DNA of 64,000 nucleotides. Origin: Candidatus Roizmanbacteria bacterium. GTDB lineage: Bacteria > Patescibacteriota > Microgenomatia > UBA1406 > GWC2-37-13. The position numbers and the translations under genes were made by a program. This document shows, piece after piece, positions 17,225-25,210 of this stretch (position 1 is the stretch's first letter; every line of letters begins with the position of its first letter). The notes below the pieces were generated by a model. The model worked only from the letters and a program-made list of their open reading frames with translations. It had not been told where the DNA came from and ran no database searches. The stretch lies in the NCBI GenBank assembly GCA_013335175.1, contig JAAXWC010000005.1, positions 19,891-83,890 on the forward strand. The letters run 5' to 3'.

Positions 17225-17766
17225 CCAAATTTTTCCTCCATTCGTTCCGCTAACGAATAGACACACCCACAGTAATTTTGTTTATAGAAACCCTTTGTTT
17301 CGAGATCGCAGACTACCTTTTTGGGAACATAAAAGGGAATGTCAAACTGCCCTGATAGTTTGGTCGCAACCTCTCGTATTGCTTTTGTATCCTGATACGT
17401 ACTGGTAAGGAGTGTTGTTGTCACCTGTGAAAATCCATGCTCTTTTGCATAAGCAAAGGTAGCATGGAGTCGCACAAACCAACAGAGGGGGCACCGTTTT
17501 GTCTTGTCAGAACGATCTGCTTTCTTTAGTTTCCCTACCGTATCGAAATACTCAACAGGACGCCAATGAGGAAAAACAATTTTGTACCCGTGTGGTTCAA
17601 TCATCTTTTTTAAAGCGTCCATGCGAGCTAAATATTCTGACCGTGGATGAATATTGGGATTGTAGAAAAATAAGGTAATTTCATTATTCTGAATAGCCAA
17701 CTCTTCTTTTAATGAAGCGATTAATTTAAGTACACAGTCGGTACAACAAGTATGAATCAGAAGCAT
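17221..17766 (-). CDS. queH: Epoxyqueuosine reductase QueH
   Basis: This 181-residue cytoplasmic protein of the QueH (formerly DUF208) family carries out the last step of queuosine formation in tRNA. It shows the expected cysteine groups: HTCCTDC at the N-terminus, CPLC near residue 93 and QNYCGCVYS near the C-terminus, plus FYNPNIHPRSEYLAR. These cysteines hold an Fe-S cluster and a second metal in characterised members. The gene stands alone between the sortase and the cyclase fusion; the other queuosine genes are not in the window. TATAAT lies 9 bases before the ATG. Confidence 0.9.
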   Translation of the reverse strand: MLLIHTCCTDCVLKLIASLKEELAIQNNEITLFFYNPNIHPRSEYLARMDALKKMIEPHGYKIVFPHWRPVEYFDTVGKLKKADRSDKTKRCPLCWFVRLHATFAYAKEHGFSQVTTTLLTSTYQDTKAIREVATKLSGQFDIPFYVPKKVVCDLETKGFYKQNYCGCVYSLAERMEEKFG

Positions 17767-17792
17767 AACACCTGGATTATACCACGACTTGT

Positions 17793-19670
17793 TTACTTCG
17801 AAAACGCTTGTACAAAATCAATCGTTTTCTGACGTTCAGAAAGTGCCTTTTGAGCAGATACCTCCAAAGCGGTAAGAAGAGCCTCATATAGGTCTGTATT
17901 GAGAATCTGCGACATCTGAGTTATTGCTTGTCTTGCTTGTTTTGTGTGATGCATGATTTTGAGGACTACCTCATCTATGACTTCGGTCCAAAAGAGTTCC
18001 GATAATGGTTTTGTATCCGTGCAAGGGTGGTGAAGCAACAGTGTAACAACCGGAGTACTATGCTCCTGTTGGAGATCTGCTTCCCAATCGTGGGCATCGT
18101 CATGAAGCTGTTTAGCAATTAGATAATGACGAAAAAAAGTAGAGAACTGCTGAAAATAATCGGAGGTTTGATCATATCCTGCGGCCATGAGGATTCCCAG
18201 CGGACCCAGTGCATGGCCATAGGAACGATCAGCTAGTTTTTCATACTCTCCCCAACAGGGGTTCGCCTCTCTTCCTCGGCAATTACTCACCTCCCAGATA
18301 TTTGCCGTGTCTACGATATTCATAATGGTATGAAATACCGACGCATACCCGGGGACGGTCTTTTCCATCTCAGAAGCAATAGTTGCGATTGTACGAAGCG
18401 CCATATTTGCTACAGAAAGCGTTTTAGGATCGCCTTCTTCATCCAAAAAATCATCATAAATAGTATATGCGAGCCACCCCAACACATTCGCCACACCCAG
18501 TTGAATCACAAGATCCGTATGAACCGGTTTTTTCGGATGGATCAAACTTTTTCGGACAAAATAGGGAAGCAACGCAATTATGTGACGGGAATCTTCTTTG
18601 AGAATTTTATTGAAAAGCTGAAGAGCGTGGGTTTTCAGCGGTTCATCTAAGGATGAAAATAGTTCTTGTGTGGTACGGACAATTGTTTCATGAATGTTCT
18701 CTTTGTCCGTGTTTAAAATTATTTTTCGTTTTGTAGCTTCAAGATAGTTTCCAAGTGCTTCAATACAAAATGCGGTTGTCAACGCAGAAGAACCCGAATA
18801 CAGTTTACCTTTTCCTGGTAAGACCTCTACCACAAAGGGGTAGACTCCCCAGTCGCCATTTTTATCCGTAAGCAGAAGATACTCAATATCTGATTCTAAT
18901 TGAGAAGGATCTTCTCCTGTTTTTAATAAGGCGGTAATACGCAGTGCGGTAAACAGCGGATCTCGCTGTTCCTGCTTCATATTCTTCAGGTATGTATTAA
19001 GAATATTCATTTTTTTTCCGTTGTAACAGCGTGAAATAAAATACAAAACAGGCATTTCTCCATAGTAATAGGGAGAGTCAAACACCCCTTTCGTAATGAA
19101 AGAATCAATAAACCGTACTACGCGAGGGAGCGTAATCCCTTCACCTGCAAGAAAAAATGCTATATTTGCATTTACCGCAGTATCGATATCTTGCCATGTT
19201 TTGTCTGTACTATGGGGAGCAACCCACGTTTTATACGGCCCACCCACTTTCACTTCTTGTTCTGTAAGCAGCTGTACTACTTTTGCAAGAACTTTTGGAG
19301 AAATAGCTTCGGGGCTATGTTTTTTTAATGCTGCAAGCGCGCAAAAGATATCATCAAGATCATCGGGAAATGGATATTTTTTCATTTCGGGAGTGTTTTT
19401 CCCCCAATAATTAAATGTCCAAGCAGAAGTTTTTTGATGAAGAAGAAACTGAATCGATTTTTCAATCAGCTGGTGTGTATCCGTATTCTTTTCTAAACAT
19501 TGCAAAATAAGATAGGTACTGAATGCTGAACGAAAGGAAACTGCATTTTGAAAGGTGGGTGATTGTGGAGTGGAAAAACTTACATAGCTGCCATCTTGTT
19601 CCTGATGTTTTTTTAGTGAGTCAATCCCCCGTTTGATCACCGTTTGTATTGCCAGCGATTTAACTGCCAT
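17793..19670 (-). CDS. Terpene cyclase-like domain fused to class I prenyl synthase-like domain
   Basis: The protein has 625 residues. Residues about 1-320 show the alpha-helical repeats of the squalene cyclase/prenyltransferase fold, with an acidic PDDLDD (102-107, a DxDD-like motif) and DIDTAVNANI (161-170). Residues about 325-625 resemble trans-polyprenyl synthases: first aspartate motif DDFLD (406-410) and second motif DDAHD (524-528). The start overlaps the histidine kinase by 11 bases, so the two are translationally coupled. Near a small Trp-ended peptide and a kinase, the C-terminal half could act like ComQ and prenylate the peptide. A stand-alone bifunctional terpene synthase is the alternative. 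Confidence 0.7.
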   Translation of the reverse strand: MAVKSLAIQTVIKRGIDSLKKHQEQDGSYVSFSTPQSPTFQNAVSFRSAFSTYLILQCLEKNTDTHQLIEKSIQFLLHQKTSAWTFNYWGKNTPEMKKYPFPDDLDDIFCALAALKKHSPEAISPKVLAKVVQLLTEQEVKVGGPYKTWVAPHSTDKTWQDIDTAVNANIAFFLAGEGITLPRVVRFIDSFITKGVFDSPYYYGEMPVLYFISRCYNGKKMNILNTYLKNMKQEQRDPLFTALRITALLKTGEDPSQLESDIEYLLLTDKNGDWGVYPFVVEVLPGKGKLYSGSSALTTAFCIEALGNYLEATKRKIILNTDKENIHETIVRTTQELFSSLDEPLKTHALQLFNKILKEDSRHIIALLPYFVRKSLIHPKKPVHTDLVIQLGVANVLGWLAYTIYDDFLDEEGDPKTLSVANMALRTIATIASEMEKTVPGYASVFHTIMNIVDTANIWEVSNCRGREANPCWGEYEKLADRSYGHALGPLGILMAAGYDQTSDYFQQFSTFFRHYLIAKQLHDDAHDWEADLQQEHSTPVVTLLLHHPCTDTKPLSELFWTEVIDEVVLKIMHHTKQARQAITQMSQILNTDLYEALLTALEVSAQKALSERQKTIDFVQAFSK

Positions 19671-21084
19671 ATTGATCGATTGGAATAGTTATAGTAAAAA
19701 TGGTTCCCTTTTCTTGTGTACTTTCCACGGTAATTGTGCCCTTGAAATCGTGTTCTATTACTTCCTTACAGATCGAAAGTCCAATACCACTTCCTTTTTC
19801 AAATCCCTTCGTTGTATAAAATGGATCGAACAATAAAGGAATCTCAGAAGTCGAGATACCTTTCCCCCAGTCTTGCACAGTACAAACTATACCGAGTTTT
19901 TTCTGAATAACATGTATCGCAATAGTATGCTGTTCCTCCCCTGCTGAAACTCCTTCATAGGCATCGATGGCATTTGAAACCACATTCAGTATGACCTGAC
20001 TAAATTTTATTGGATTTCCCTTTACAAAAAAGGATTTTTCTGGCGTGTAGATTACTTCAATCCGTTCTTTTTTCGTTTTGTGCTCTAGTAACTTGAGGGT
20101 GTCTTCTATTTCTTGGTCGACGGAAAACACTTTTACCACGTCCTGATTCTGTAACTGGCGACGCGCGTTATAAATAAACTTTTCCAGTCGTTTTGCTCCT
20201 AAACTCGCCGTATGAATAGATTCCGTAATTTCCTCTGTTTTCTGAGTATCGATACGTTTACTTTGAACTTTTAATAACTCCAAATTCAGAGAGACTACAT
20301 TCAGTGGATTCACAAGATCATGGAGTAATCCAGAAGTGATTTTGCCCATTTCAACAAAACGGTACAACTGGCTGATTTCTTCTATTTGAACACGTTTTAA
20401 TTCTTGAGTCCTTTCCTCTACTTTTATCTCCAATAAATCACGTTCTTTTTTTAATTCTGCTTCCGAAGCACGCGCACGTTCCAAAGCTTTTTCACTTTCT
20501 CGATTAAATAGCCAGGAAATTAGAGCAATGATAAGAAATACAAAACTATAACTAAGAGCATCAGAAATTGTTGCTGCGTGTTGTTTCCAAGAGTAGTCTA
20601 CCGGCAGTAATTGATAATTTTGCAAATAATTAATTATCACCATTATCCCTGCTATCATAAATGAAACAAAAAAAGCAACCCGAGAGCTTAACAATATGCC
20701 AGACATAATAATCATCAGAGAATATGTCAAAAGCGCAGAAGGGACACTAATTCCCCAATGAATAATTGTTAATGAGGAAACAAACAAACCAATAAAGATG
20801 AGGATATAAGAAACAATTTTATAACCTCCTTTTCGCGAAATATACAGAAGAATTACTAATAAAAATACAAATACTATCGCAAAAGATGGAGGAACTGCCT
20901 TTGAGCTTTCTACATTCATCAAATGAGTAACACAGTTATTCAAAACCGCTATCCCCGCTACACCAATAGAACCAACAAGGAGAATATTAAGAATAGATTC
21001 ACGGCGCATGTCATCAGGATGAGAAGAGGTAGGAAGAAACAAACAACAATACAAGCGACTATATAGGGTATCGATAAACTTCAT
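19660..21084 (-). CDS. Six-TM sensor histidine kinase
   Basis: About 195 N-terminal residues contain six membrane helices. A coiled coil (ERARASEAELKKERDLLEIK) follows, then the H-box MGKITSGLLHDLVNPLNVV with the phosphoacceptor His near residue 255, and an ATPase domain with N-box NVVSNAIDAYE, G1 DWGKGIS and G2 GSGIGLSICKEV. No separate sensor domain is seen, so sensing is probably by the membrane part, as in ComP, ComD or AgrC. ATG at 21084 is preferred because the 21129 frame starts inside a 15-bp palindrome. It probably works with the OmpR-type regulator encoded just upstream; its 3' end is coupled to the cyclase fusion. Confidence 0.88.
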   Translation of the reverse strand: MKFIDTLYSRLYCCLFLPTSSHPDDMRRESILNILLVGSIGVAGIAVLNNCVTHLMNVESSKAVPPSFAIVFVFLLVILLYISRKGGYKIVSYILIFIGLFVSSLTIIHWGISVPSALLTYSLMIIMSGILLSSRVAFFVSFMIAGIMVIINYLQNYQLLPVDYSWKQHAATISDALSYSFVFLIIALISWLFNRESEKALERARASEAELKKERDLLEIKVEERTQELKRVQIEEISQLYRFVEMGKITSGLLHDLVNPLNVVSLNLELLKVQSKRIDTQKTEEITESIHTASLGAKRLEKFIYNARRQLQNQDVVKVFSVDQEIEDTLKLLEHKTKKERIEVIYTPEKSFFVKGNPIKFSQVILNVVSNAIDAYEGVSAGEEQHTIAIHVIQKKLGIVCTVQDWGKGISTSEIPLLFDPFYTTKGFEKGSGIGLSICKEVIEHDFKGTITVESTQEKGTIFTITIPIDQYGS

Positions 21085-21096
21085 GAGAATAATAAT

Positions 21097-21130
21097 AATG
21101 CGAATTACGTATAAGTACGTAATTCGCATT
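21097..21130. promoter_or_regulatory. Perfect 15-bp inverted repeat before the kinase gene
   Basis: Arms 21097-21111 and 21116-21130 are exactly complementary around the loop TAAG; the core of each arm reads TGCGAATTACGTA. It lies 12 bases before the kinase ATG, and a TATAAT on the minus strand (21132-21137) would place the transcription start inside it. It may be an operator for the adjacent regulator or a 5' mRNA stem-loop separating peptide and kinase expression. No T-run follows, so a plain terminator is less likely. Confidence 0.7.
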
Positions 21131-21147
21131 CATTATATAATATTTTA

Positions 21148-21261
21148 CTAAGCTACCGTCCACGGTTCAAAATTACCTTGATTTTTTACCGCCATTTTTT
21201 TAATTTCTTTTGCTGTTCGTGCATTTTTATCTGTCAACATTTTTTTCATTAATTCTGTCAT
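21148..21261 (-). CDS. 37-residue peptide between regulator and kinase, ComX-like precursor candidate
   Basis: ATG at 21261 is preceded by a strong ribosome-binding site (GGGGGTGA, 7 bases upstream) and opens a 37-codon frame: a basic amphipathic N-terminus (MTELMKKMLTDKNARTAKEI) and the tail NQGNFEPWTVA. The Trp is fourth from the C-terminus, as in ComX precursors, whose tryptophan is prenylated by ComQ. It sits in the same orientation between the response regulator (37 bases upstream) and the six-TM kinase. An in-frame ATG at 21282 would add seven residues. The coding call rests on the ribosome-binding site, position and composition; the pheromone role is inference. Confidence 0.65.
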   Translation of the reverse strand: MTELMKKMLTDKNARTAKEIKKMAVKNQGNFEPWTVA

Positions 21262-21298
21262 CTGCGATTCACCCCCTTTCATTGGATAATTATTAACA

Positions 21299-21967
21299 CT
21301 AAGCCTCAATTTTATACCCCGCCCCATAGATCGTTTTTATGAGCTTCTTTTTATACTTTCGGTCTATAGAATCGCGTAAATACTTTATATGAACATCGAC
21401 GGTGTTATACGAAACATTGCTCATACTATTCCATACATGCTCCAAGAGCATGTCTCGGGTAACAACTCGCCCCGAATTTTGCATCAAATACTCTAAAATT
21501 GCAATTTCTTTCCGGCGCAGCTTAATCGGTGTTTTGCCCCGTCGCACAATACGACGATCTTTATCTAATTCTAAATTATCTAAAGACAGAGTCTCTTGAA
21601 GATACACGTCGGATTTTCGGCGAAGTAAGGCACGAATTCTTGCTTTTAATTCTGATTGATCAAACGGTTTTGTGAGATAGTCGTCTGCGCCCTTGTCGAA
21701 GGCAAGAACTTTTTTTGCCACCTCGTTTTCACCCGTTAAGATAAGAATTGGAGTAGTGATTTTTTCACTTCGTATGGCATTGCAAATAGAGAGTCCTTCT
21801 GCATCTGGCAAAATGAGATCAATAATGATTAAGTCGTAACAGTTCGTGAGTGCTAAATACTCTCCCCGCTTTCCGGTAAAAGAGAGATCTACAATATAAT
21901 TATTCTTCAACCCATTTTTAATAGTCAAACCTAAGTCTCGATCATCTTCGATGATAAGTATGCGCAT
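21299..21967 (-). CDS. OmpR/PhoB-family response regulator
   Basis: The 222-residue protein has a receiver domain with the acidic pocket E7-D8-D9, phosphoacceptor D50 (IIIDLILPD), T78 and K100 (DYLTKPFD), followed by a winged-helix DNA-binding domain (LRRKEIAILEYLMQNSGRVVTRDMLLEHVW, then TVDVHIKYLRDSI and GAGYKIEA). Length and order are standard. It lies upstream of the peptide and kinase genes on the same strand and is the likely partner of that kinase. The 15-bp palindrome before the kinase is a candidate target. Confidence 0.93.
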   Translation of the reverse strand: MRILIIEDDRDLGLTIKNGLKNNYIVDLSFTGKRGEYLALTNCYDLIIIDLILPDAEGLSICNAIRSEKITTPILILTGENEVAKKVLAFDKGADDYLTKPFDQSELKARIRALLRRKSDVYLQETLSLDNLELDKDRRIVRRGKTPIKLRRKEIAILEYLMQNSGRVVTRDMLLEHVWNSMSNVSYNTVDVHIKYLRDSIDRKYKKKLIKTIYGAGYKIEA

Positions 21968-22115
21968 ATAGACATGTTAAAAATCAATTCTTAAAAAAAT
22001 ATTAAATTTTGATAGAACGACTCTTCAAATCTTATCTCTTTTTTGTTTCTTTTTCATCCTATTTTCACGTACCCTGTCTAAACTATACATTGTTATTACT
22101 TATTAAAATTACGTT

Positions 22116-22613
22116 ATGAGCAATCTTGTTGTTATTGCCTTTGGAGATGAAACCGGGGCAAAAAAAATGGAAGCAAAGTTACAAGACATGCAGAAAGAGC
22201 AAATTATAGAGATCGATGATGCGGCCGTTGTAGTACGCGATCCAAATGGTAAAACCCATGTAGATCAGATGCAGAATTTAGCGGGAGCTGGCGCACTCGG
22301 AGGTGCATTTTGGGGTCTTTTAATCGGAGCGCTATTTCTGGTTCCGTGGCTTGGTGTTGCTGTAGGAGCTGTTACGGGCGCCTTTGCGGGTAAAAATGCC
22401 GATGTCGGTATCGACAGCGAGTTTATTAAAAAGGTTAGTAACACCATTAAACCGGGCAATTCTGCACTATTTATTATGGCGAACAATGCGAAGTTCGACC
22501 GCGTTGTGGAAGAGCTGAAACCCTATGGAGGTGAGATTATTCATACTTCATTATCCAGTGAACAGGAAGCAAAAATGAAAGCGGCGTTTGGCGGGAAACA
22601 TAAAACCACCTAA
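22116..22613 (+). CDS. DUF1269-type membrane protein
   Basis: The 165 residues begin with an alpha/beta segment (MSNLVVIAFGDETGAKKMEAKL), followed by a Gly/Ala-rich hydrophobic hairpin (about 55-90, AGALGGAFWGLLIGALF), then a second soluble segment with NSALFIMANNAKFDRVVEEL. This matches the DUF1269 family, whose function is unknown. The gene diverges from the response regulator; the stop is 8 bases from the stop of the Nudix-PRTase gene on the opposite strand. Confidence 0.8.
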   Translation: MSNLVVIAFGDETGAKKMEAKLQDMQKEQIIEIDDAAVVVRDPNGKTHVDQMQNLAGAGALGGAFWGLLIGALFLVPWLGVAVGAVTGAFAGKNADVGIDSEFIKKVSNTIKPGNSALFIMANNAKFDRVVEELKPYGGEIIHTSLSSEQEAKMKAAFGGKHKTT

Positions 22614-22621
22614 ACATTTTC

Positions 22622-23470
22622 CTACTCCCACGGAAAATGTGGAACTTCGGAAACTGCGCGTAACGAATAATCTGGCTGAATTTGGGAAATAGACATGGTA
22701 TAAAGACAGGCAGTTTTTACCAGCGCCCCCTTTTGCTCCAAATATTTTTTCACAACAATAAGACTTTTTCCCGTTTCGAGCATATCCTCTACCAAAAGAA
22801 TAGTTTTCCCCGAGATATCTTCTGAAATTTCGGTCGTAACCTTCCGTTCATTTCCCATCTTTGTCACGGAAAGACAAAACATTTGTTTTACCTTAAGTTT
22901 TGATGCAAGCATTCTTGCAGGAATCATTCCACCCCGAACAATACCAATGATAATGTCTGGAGTACTCTCAACACGTTTGCTGAGGATGTCAATTTCCTCG
23001 TTTAGCTTTTCCCAGGTAACAATATTTTTATTCGTGGTTCCTTTCTCCCGTATATACGCTTCGATGTCCCGTTTTATCCCCGGATGACTGGCTAAATGAA
23101 GTGCATCCTCCGGTGTGAGCCATTGGTAATCTGTATGTTCCTCCGAGAGCGTAACCGTATCTGATTCTGTTTTTGCCCAGTAGATGATGCCTATCACTTC
23201 TTGTTCCGCAGTTTTTTCGCCACGGAAAATGTGGAAGTTTGAAATCGGTTTAATAACATCTATAGATACTCCTGCCTCTTCCAGAGCTTCACGTTTCAGA
23301 GCTTCCTCTGGCTCTTCAAACTGCTTCATCCTGCCTATTACTTCTTCCCAAATACCACCCGAAAAATCTGCCTTTTCAGATCGTTTTATCAGCAATATGC
23401 GCCCGGTTTTTGCATGTTCAATAACAGCCCCAACCGCTACCATAAACCGACCCTCAGTTGATACAGACAT
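22622..23470 (-). CDS. Nudix hydrolase fused to a phosphoribosyltransferase
   Basis: Residues about 8-145 are a Nudix domain with a complete box (GRMKQFEEPEEALKREALEEAG). Residues about 155-282 are a type I phosphoribosyltransferase: DIIIGIVRGGMIPARMLAS is the purine-PRT-like N-terminal strand and loop, and LLVEDMLETGKSL (about 227-239) the PRPP-binding motif. The combination suggests cleaning or salvage of nucleotides, with the Nudix part removing a damaged or excess nucleotide and the PRT part handling a base. Substrates cannot be assigned. Three bases separate its start from the next Nudix gene. Confidence 0.83.
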   Translation of the reverse strand: MSVSTEGRFMVAVGAVIEHAKTGRILLIKRSEKADFSGGIWEEVIGRMKQFEEPEEALKREALEEAGVSIDVIKPISNFHIFRGEKTAEQEVIGIIYWAKTESDTVTLSEEHTDYQWLTPEDALHLASHPGIKRDIEAYIREKGTTNKNIVTWEKLNEEIDILSKRVESTPDIIIGIVRGGMIPARMLASKLKVKQMFCLSVTKMGNERKVTTEISEDISGKTILLVEDMLETGKSLIVVKKYLEQKGALVKTACLYTMSISQIQPDYSLRAVSEVPHFPWE

Positions 23471-23473
23471 ACC

Positions 23474-23875
23474 TTAAGCAAATAACTGAAAATAGTGTTC
23501 TAGTGCCTTATAATAATCGGTACTATCTTTAAATTGGGTGTAATTATCTTTATTCACCCAGTGAAAATTGTCATGTTCGTCAGAAAGGCTCACTTCACCT
23601 GAAACGTAGGTACAGCGGTAACCGGTGAGAAAGCTCTGTTCTATTGTGGTTGGATGTTTAAAAATCCATGTAGTAAATGGGTTCCCAACCTGAATTTCAA
23701 GAGTTGTTTCTTCGCGCACTTCTCGCTGAAGCGCAGTGATTAAATTCGTTTCACCGACCTGGATTCTTCCTCCTGGGAAATCTAATCCTATTAACGGATC
23801 ATGTAATATAAGAATTTCCCCTTTTTTTTCAATAAATGCTTTTTGTGCTGCATAAAAAAGCTGATTCTCGTTCAT
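23474..23875 (-). CDS. Nudix hydrolase
   Basis: The 133-residue protein is a single Nudix domain. The box reads GGRIQVGETNLITALQREVREET, with the REVREE metal-binding core intact; the conserved Gly after EE is Thr (EETTLE), a mild deviation. The hydrolysed substrate (NDP linked to X) is not predictable. It is part of a minus-strand run with other Nudix genes and is followed after 3 bases by the Nudix-PRTase fusion. Confidence 0.82.
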   Translation of the reverse strand: MNENQLFYAAQKAFIEKKGEILILHDPLIGLDFPGGRIQVGETNLITALQREVREETTLEIQVGNPFTTWIFKHPTTIEQSFLTGYRCTYVSGEVSLSDEHDNFHWVNKDNYTQFKDSTDYYKALEHYFQLFA

Positions 23876-23901
23876 AAAGAAATTATACCACCTTCCTATA
23901 C

Positions 23902-23922
23902 AATCAACCTCGGGGGTTGATT
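23902..23922. repeat. 21-bp palindrome AATCAACC-TCGGG-GGTTGATT
   Basis: A perfect 8-bp inverted repeat with a 5-base loop overlaps the stop codon of the GIY-YIG gene. Exactly the same 21 bases occur inverted at 59235-59255, and a decayed copy lies at 26482-26499, so it is a dispersed element rather than an ordinary terminator. Confidence 0.75.
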
Positions 23923-24187
23923 ATGTTTTTGTGACGCTCTGATTTAAAATTAATTTTTCTTTCTTATTTTTCGAAAGTTTTTTTACTTCAATTTCGCGTT
24001 TCAAAACTCCAGAAACTGTTTCGTATTTTTCACAATATACCAGCTCAACAGGCAAACGTCCCCGTGTATACTTTGCAGATTTTTTTCCTCCCTCGTTGTG
24101 CTCTTTCACTCGACGTTCAATATCAGTAGTCTGCCCACAGTACAGAGAGTTATCAGAACAACGAAGAAGATACATATAGTAAATCAT
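23921..24187 (-). CDS. GIY-YIG domain endonuclease-like protein
   Basis: This is a single GIY-YIG domain of about 88 residues of the UvrC-like/YhbQ type: YYMYLLRCSDNSLYCGQTTDIERRVKEHN contains the GIY and YIG equivalents (MYLL and LYCGQT), the catalytic Arg and the Glu-His pair, followed by KYTRGRLPVELVYCE and the LKREIEVKKL helix. Small stand-alone members act on DNA, but cellular roles are mostly unknown. ATG at 24187 is used; upstream in-frame residues to 24229 overlap the Nudix gene and look non-homologous. Confidence 0.82.
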   Translation of the reverse strand: MIYYMYLLRCSDNSLYCGQTTDIERRVKEHNEGGKKSAKYTRGRLPVELVYCEKYETVSGVLKREIEVKKLSKNKKEKLILNQSVTKT

Positions 24188-24200
24188 GCTTTTTCTCCCT

Positions 24201-24689
24201 TTAAATTTTGTAATAGGGAACATTTCCAAACTTTTCTCGATATACCTTTATTGCTGCCTGCTGATACACGCTCAGTTGGTCTTCCTCTATTTCCGATAAA
24301 GGAAGAATATGTATTTTATTAATTTTTTTTGGTTCCTTGATAGTTGGTATTCCTGAGTGCAGTCTGCATAGATAATCAACAACTACCCAGAAGGGGTCTT
24401 TTTCACCTGGCATAATTTTGATGGTTAATACATCGGAAATCTCTACCTCTACTCCTATCTCTTCCCTTATTTCTCTTTGCAATGCTTCATGGAGATCATA
24501 CTCAGTTTTGCGTACTCCACCTCCAACTCCTTCCAACTTGCCAACCGCATCTCTCGCTCTTTCTCCTCTTTCAAGAAGAATTACCTTATCATCTGAAGTA
24601 AAAATGAGCGAACCAACCGCAAGTTTATACTCTTTTGGAGCGTCTTTTAACTTCGAAACATAATCCATCAATTCTGCAACAGTTTTCAT
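24201..24689 (-). CDS. Nudix hydrolase
   Basis: The 162-residue protein has a Nudix box GGGVRKTEYDLHEALQREIREEIG with all metal ligands. An N-terminal helix (MKTVAELMDYVSKLKDAP) precedes the fold, and PGEKDPFWVVVDYLCRL forms a later strand. The substrate is unknown. It is the third Nudix gene of this run, six bases after the deacylase gene, probably one transcript. Confidence 0.82.
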   Translation of the reverse strand: MKTVAELMDYVSKLKDAPKEYKLAVGSLIFTSDDKVILLERGERARDAVGKLEGVGGGVRKTEYDLHEALQREIREEIGVEVEISDVLTIKIMPGEKDPFWVVVDYLCRLHSGIPTIKEPKKINKIHILPLSEIEEDQLSVYQQAAIKVYREKFGNVPYYKI

Positions 24690-24695
24690 AAAAAA

Positions 24696-25190
24696 TTAAC
24701 CCACGACAATATCAACAACTTGAGGACGGACGAGCATTTCATAATCTTTTGATTTCATACCCACTGAAAAACATCGATCACCAGCATTAAAAACGATCTT
24801 TTCATTCTCGAGAACTTTTTTATCAACATACACCGGGATATCAAACAAATTCCCAAACGGAGGAACTGCTCCGCGTAATACTCCATGGGTGATTTCTGCC
24901 AACTCCTCTTCTGAAGCAAAGCGAACATTTTTAAGATTAAGCGATAGTTTTACTTTTTTTGAATCAAATCGCAGATCTCCCGGGATAACAAACAAAACAA
25001 AACTCTTTGTCTTATCGCTCCTTTCTATTTTTGCAAGGATTGCCTTTGCCCCTTGATGAATCGTGTACTCCGGACGCGTTTTAGCTGCTTCCTCGCTGGT
25101 TAAAACCGGTTCATGTTCAAACGTCTCAAACCAGCAATTATTCTCTTTTAGAAGATCAAGAATTTGTTGCACCAGAAAATGGTATGCCAT
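24696..25190 (-). CDS. YbaK/ProX-type aminoacyl-tRNA deacylase-like protein
   Basis: The protein starts MAYHFLVQQILDLL and has the YbaK/EbsC fold signature: HEPVLTSEEAAKTR, GAKAILAK, FVIPGDLRFDSKKVK and VLRGAVPPFGNLF near residue 115, where the conserved G-x-x-x-P loop lies. Related free-standing domains remove mischarged amino acids from tRNA in the cytoplasm; which pair is edited is not evident. ATG at 25190 is used because the upstream frame to 25286 overlaps the VOC gene. Confidence 0.8.
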   Translation of the reverse strand: MAYHFLVQQILDLLKENNCWFETFEHEPVLTSEEAAKTRPEYTIHQGAKAILAKIERSDKTKSFVLFVIPGDLRFDSKKVKLSLNLKNVRFASEEELAEITHGVLRGAVPPFGNLFDIPVYVDKKVLENEKIVFNAGDRCFSVGMKSKDYEMLVRPQVVDIVVG

Positions 25191-25210
25191 GGAGAAAGTA
25201 TAGCATTTGT

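Noticed and set aside
17793..19670. Plain squalene-hopene cyclase
   Set aside because: The protein is the right length, but only the first half has cyclase character; the second half has two prenyl-synthase aspartate motifs, which hopene cyclases lack.
21084..21129. Longer kinase N-terminus starting at 21129
   Set aside because: The extra 15 residues are encoded by the perfect palindrome and the promoter; ATG at 21084 gives a normal start.
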